Origin: Opitutia bacterium UBA4506
GTDB lineage: Bacteria > Verrucomicrobiota > Verrucomicrobiia > Opitutales > Puniceicoccaceae
Direction of reading: 5' to 3'
NCBI GenBank assembly: GCA_002388665.1
Contig: DGMY01000043.1
Span: 75,577 to 139,576, forward strand
Length of the DNA stretch: 64,000 bases
Part shown: piece by piece, positions 62,849 through 64,000 of the stretch
Position numbering within the stretch: the stretch's first letter is position 1
How the letters are laid out: each line of letters starts with the position of its first letter
Notes under the pieces: generated by a model
The model's database searches: none
What the model saw: only the letters and a program-made list of their open reading frames with translations
What the model was told of the DNA's origin: nothing
Program-made: the position numbers and the translations under genes

Positions 62849-64000
62849 TCAATACTTTATAAATGACTCCGTGGCAGGATTCCACCTTGGAGCGCACACT
62901 CCCTCGATTCGACAACCACCGATCCAATAAGGTGTCGGCATGTCTTTAAGCCAATCAGACTCACCTCGCAAAACTGACAGCCCTGCTTTGGACAACTGTA
63001 TCGCTTGCGCATGGCGCGCATTCGGGTGACTCAAATTAGAAGGCAACAAAAACGAATCTCTCGGAGGCAGTTCAATCAAAGGCCGTGCGCCTTGCGTAAG
63101 ACGTTCAAGTATAAGTAGAAATCCAGAATCCCCTAAATAAGCCGCTGGCTCAGCGGCTTGACTGTATCGGAAGATCTCCAACAAACTCGAAGGCCCTTGA
63201 GCTAAGCACTCCAGTATCTGCCGCTCGGTTCTGCCTAATCCGCAGACCGCATCTGGAAACTCTTGGCATATCCTGTGAAGCGCTGCGCCCAAGCAGGGGA
63301 GCGCCGAACAATCACCTGCTAAAACCTCAGCCAACGCATCTGGGGTGGGTTGCCGATATGCAGACCATGCACTGCGTGCAAGCGCAAGCTGCGCCGCACC
63401 AACCGGCACTGCTCGCTGCGCACCTTCCGCAAGCACTGGCAGCGGCACCTGTCCTAAAAACTCAGTGAATTGCACGAGTTTTGCCTTGGCTAACCACTCT
63501 GGTTGATCAGACAAAAAATCGAGTAGTTGAATCAGCTGCAACTGGTCATAGAGGTCGTGTTCAAACCATAATTGAAGCGCTTCGTAGCGACTCGGATCTA
63601 TCAGCGGTCGCTCGCGTCGCTTAAAGCCACTCATCGCACCTTCGTAACTGGTCCAACCGATCGATTCAAAATGCCTCGCCCGAACTCGGTTCAATTCTAA
63701 ATTTGATTCCGTTAAAGGCACCGGGCCTTCGTGTAGAATCTCCAGCCATTCCTCCTTGTCCCCCTCAATGCCCGCTTCATCCATTCTACGAATCGTATGG
63801 GTCCCATTCGTTAAGACTAATCGATCCACAGCCCCACTTTCAGCACAATACTCAGCACGGGTTGCAACCGAATCCAACAACTGCTTCCAATTGCTAAATC
63901 CATATTCACGAGCGACAACGACTTGCGCCTCGTGCAAGCGCACTGTTTTGGGGTCACTAAGACCTAAAGAATATTTCGGGGGGATGTCCCAATTTTTGTT
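62849..64000 (-). CDS. DUF1835-type protein, partial (N-terminus outside window)
   Basis: The frame is open from the right window edge to a stop at 62849 (383 codons). A GTG within it at 63943 should not be taken as the start: upstream codons read GLSDPKTVRLHEAQVVVARE, matching the conserved block that introduces EYGFSNWKQLLDS in this kind of protein. The following region (DRLVLTNGTHTIRRMDEAGIEG; LHEGPVPLT; ALQLWFEHDLYDQLQLIQLL) is DUF1835-like. The function is unknown. Its promoter and first residues lie beyond the window. Confidence 0.8.
   Translation of the reverse strand, partial: NKNWDIPPKYSLGLSDPKTVRLHEAQVVVAREYGFSNWKQLLDSVATRAEYCAESGAVDRLVLTNGTHTIRRMDEAGIEGDKEEWLEILHEGPVPLTESNLELNRVRARHFESIGWTSYEGAMSGFKRRERPLIDPSRYEALQLWFEHDLYDQLQLIQLLDFLSDQPEWLAKAKLVQFTEFLGQVPLPVLAEGAQRAVPVGAAQLALARSAWSAYRQPTPDALAEVLAGDCSALPCLGAALHRICQEFPDAVCGLGRTERQILECLAQGPSSLLEIFRYSQAAEPAAYLGDSGFLLILERLTQGARPLIELPPRDSFLLPSNLSHPNARHAQAIQLSKAGLSVLRGESDWLKDMPTPYWIGGCRIEGVCAPRWNPATESFIKY

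Noticed and set aside
62721..62927. Minus-strand frame over the short inverted-repeat element
   Set aside because: It runs across the repeat and past the end of the DUF1835 gene; explained as repeat DNA, not a gene.
62849..63943. GTG at 63943 as the start of the DUF1835-type gene
   Set aside because: Conserved family residues continue upstream in frame to the window edge, so the gene is truncated by the window and the GTG is internal.
1..64000. tRNA, rRNA, riboswitch, integrase or IS transposase genes
   Set aside because: I looked on both strands for cloverleaf arms, integrase/transposase motifs and known leader patterns and found none I could support; an automated scan would be more sensitive.

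Overview
The window looks like a chromosomal segment of a marine or host-associated Verrucomicrobiota (Opitutia/Puniceicoccales, Coraliomargarita-like). The pointers are three PEP-CTERM proteins, two Verru_Chthon-cassette-type giant pseudopilin-like proteins, SSS sodium symporters in place of SusCD, a sulfatase, lyase and esterase set, and LacI and GntR sugar regulators. This assignment is inference from gene content; no rRNA or tRNA is present.

Left third (about 0.9-26.4 kb): a polysaccharide-utilisation region. It holds a Gfo/Idh/MocA oxidoreductase, a LacI-family regulator, an autotransporter-strand PEP-CTERM protein, a Verru_Chthon A-like protein with a secreted partner, an SSS symporter overlapping a GH3 glycosidase, a sulfatase, a DUF1961 protein, a sialate O-acetylesterase, a pectate-lyase-like protein, a large parallel beta-helix protein and an MGH1/GH63-like glycosidase. 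Nearly every transcription unit from 2.9 to 26.1 kb is preceded by the same palindrome, YTTAT-N4-ATAAR (nine copies), which I propose is the operator of one regulon, probably bound by the LacI protein encoded at 4345-5454.

Middle (26.46-39.54 kb): a defence island bounded by two 177-bp direct repeats (171/177 identical) that carry MITE-like inverted ends. One minus-strand operon encodes, in order, an SNF2 helicase, an ABC/OLD-like ATPase, a small PD-(D/E)xK nuclease candidate, a type III methyltransferase (Mod), an AbiF/Abi_2 HEPN protein, a DUF262/HNH (GmrSD-like) protein and the type III restriction subunit (Res). Between mod and abiF are two 54-nt hairpin RNA units at a 129-bp period. Each has a promoter-like element, their stems carry two compensatory base-pair changes, and their loops differ. 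This is the strongest candidate for an unusual system: an AbiF toxin with a tandem ncRNA array (antitoxin or guide) nested inside a type III restriction-modification operon.

Right third (39.8-59.6 kb): a second sugar-catabolic region. It has a kelch mutarotase-like protein, a second Verru_Chthon A and partner pair, two FCD-type GntR regulators, a sialidase-like/TIM-barrel fusion, an SSS symporter, two SDRs, two Gfo/Idh oxidoreductases and an HpcH/HpaI aldolase. This fits non-phosphorylative breakdown of an acidic or deoxy sugar. GTATAC-type palindromes lie at its promoters. It is followed by an outer-membrane barrel protein and a beta-lactamase-like serine hydrolase.

Far right (59.6-64 kb): an 11-unit heptamer tandem repeat, an AT-rich leader with a perfect palindrome, a three-gene type IV/II pseudopilin operon, a short repeat related to the island-flanking element, and a DUF1835-type gene that runs off the window. 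An SDR gene runs off the left edge.
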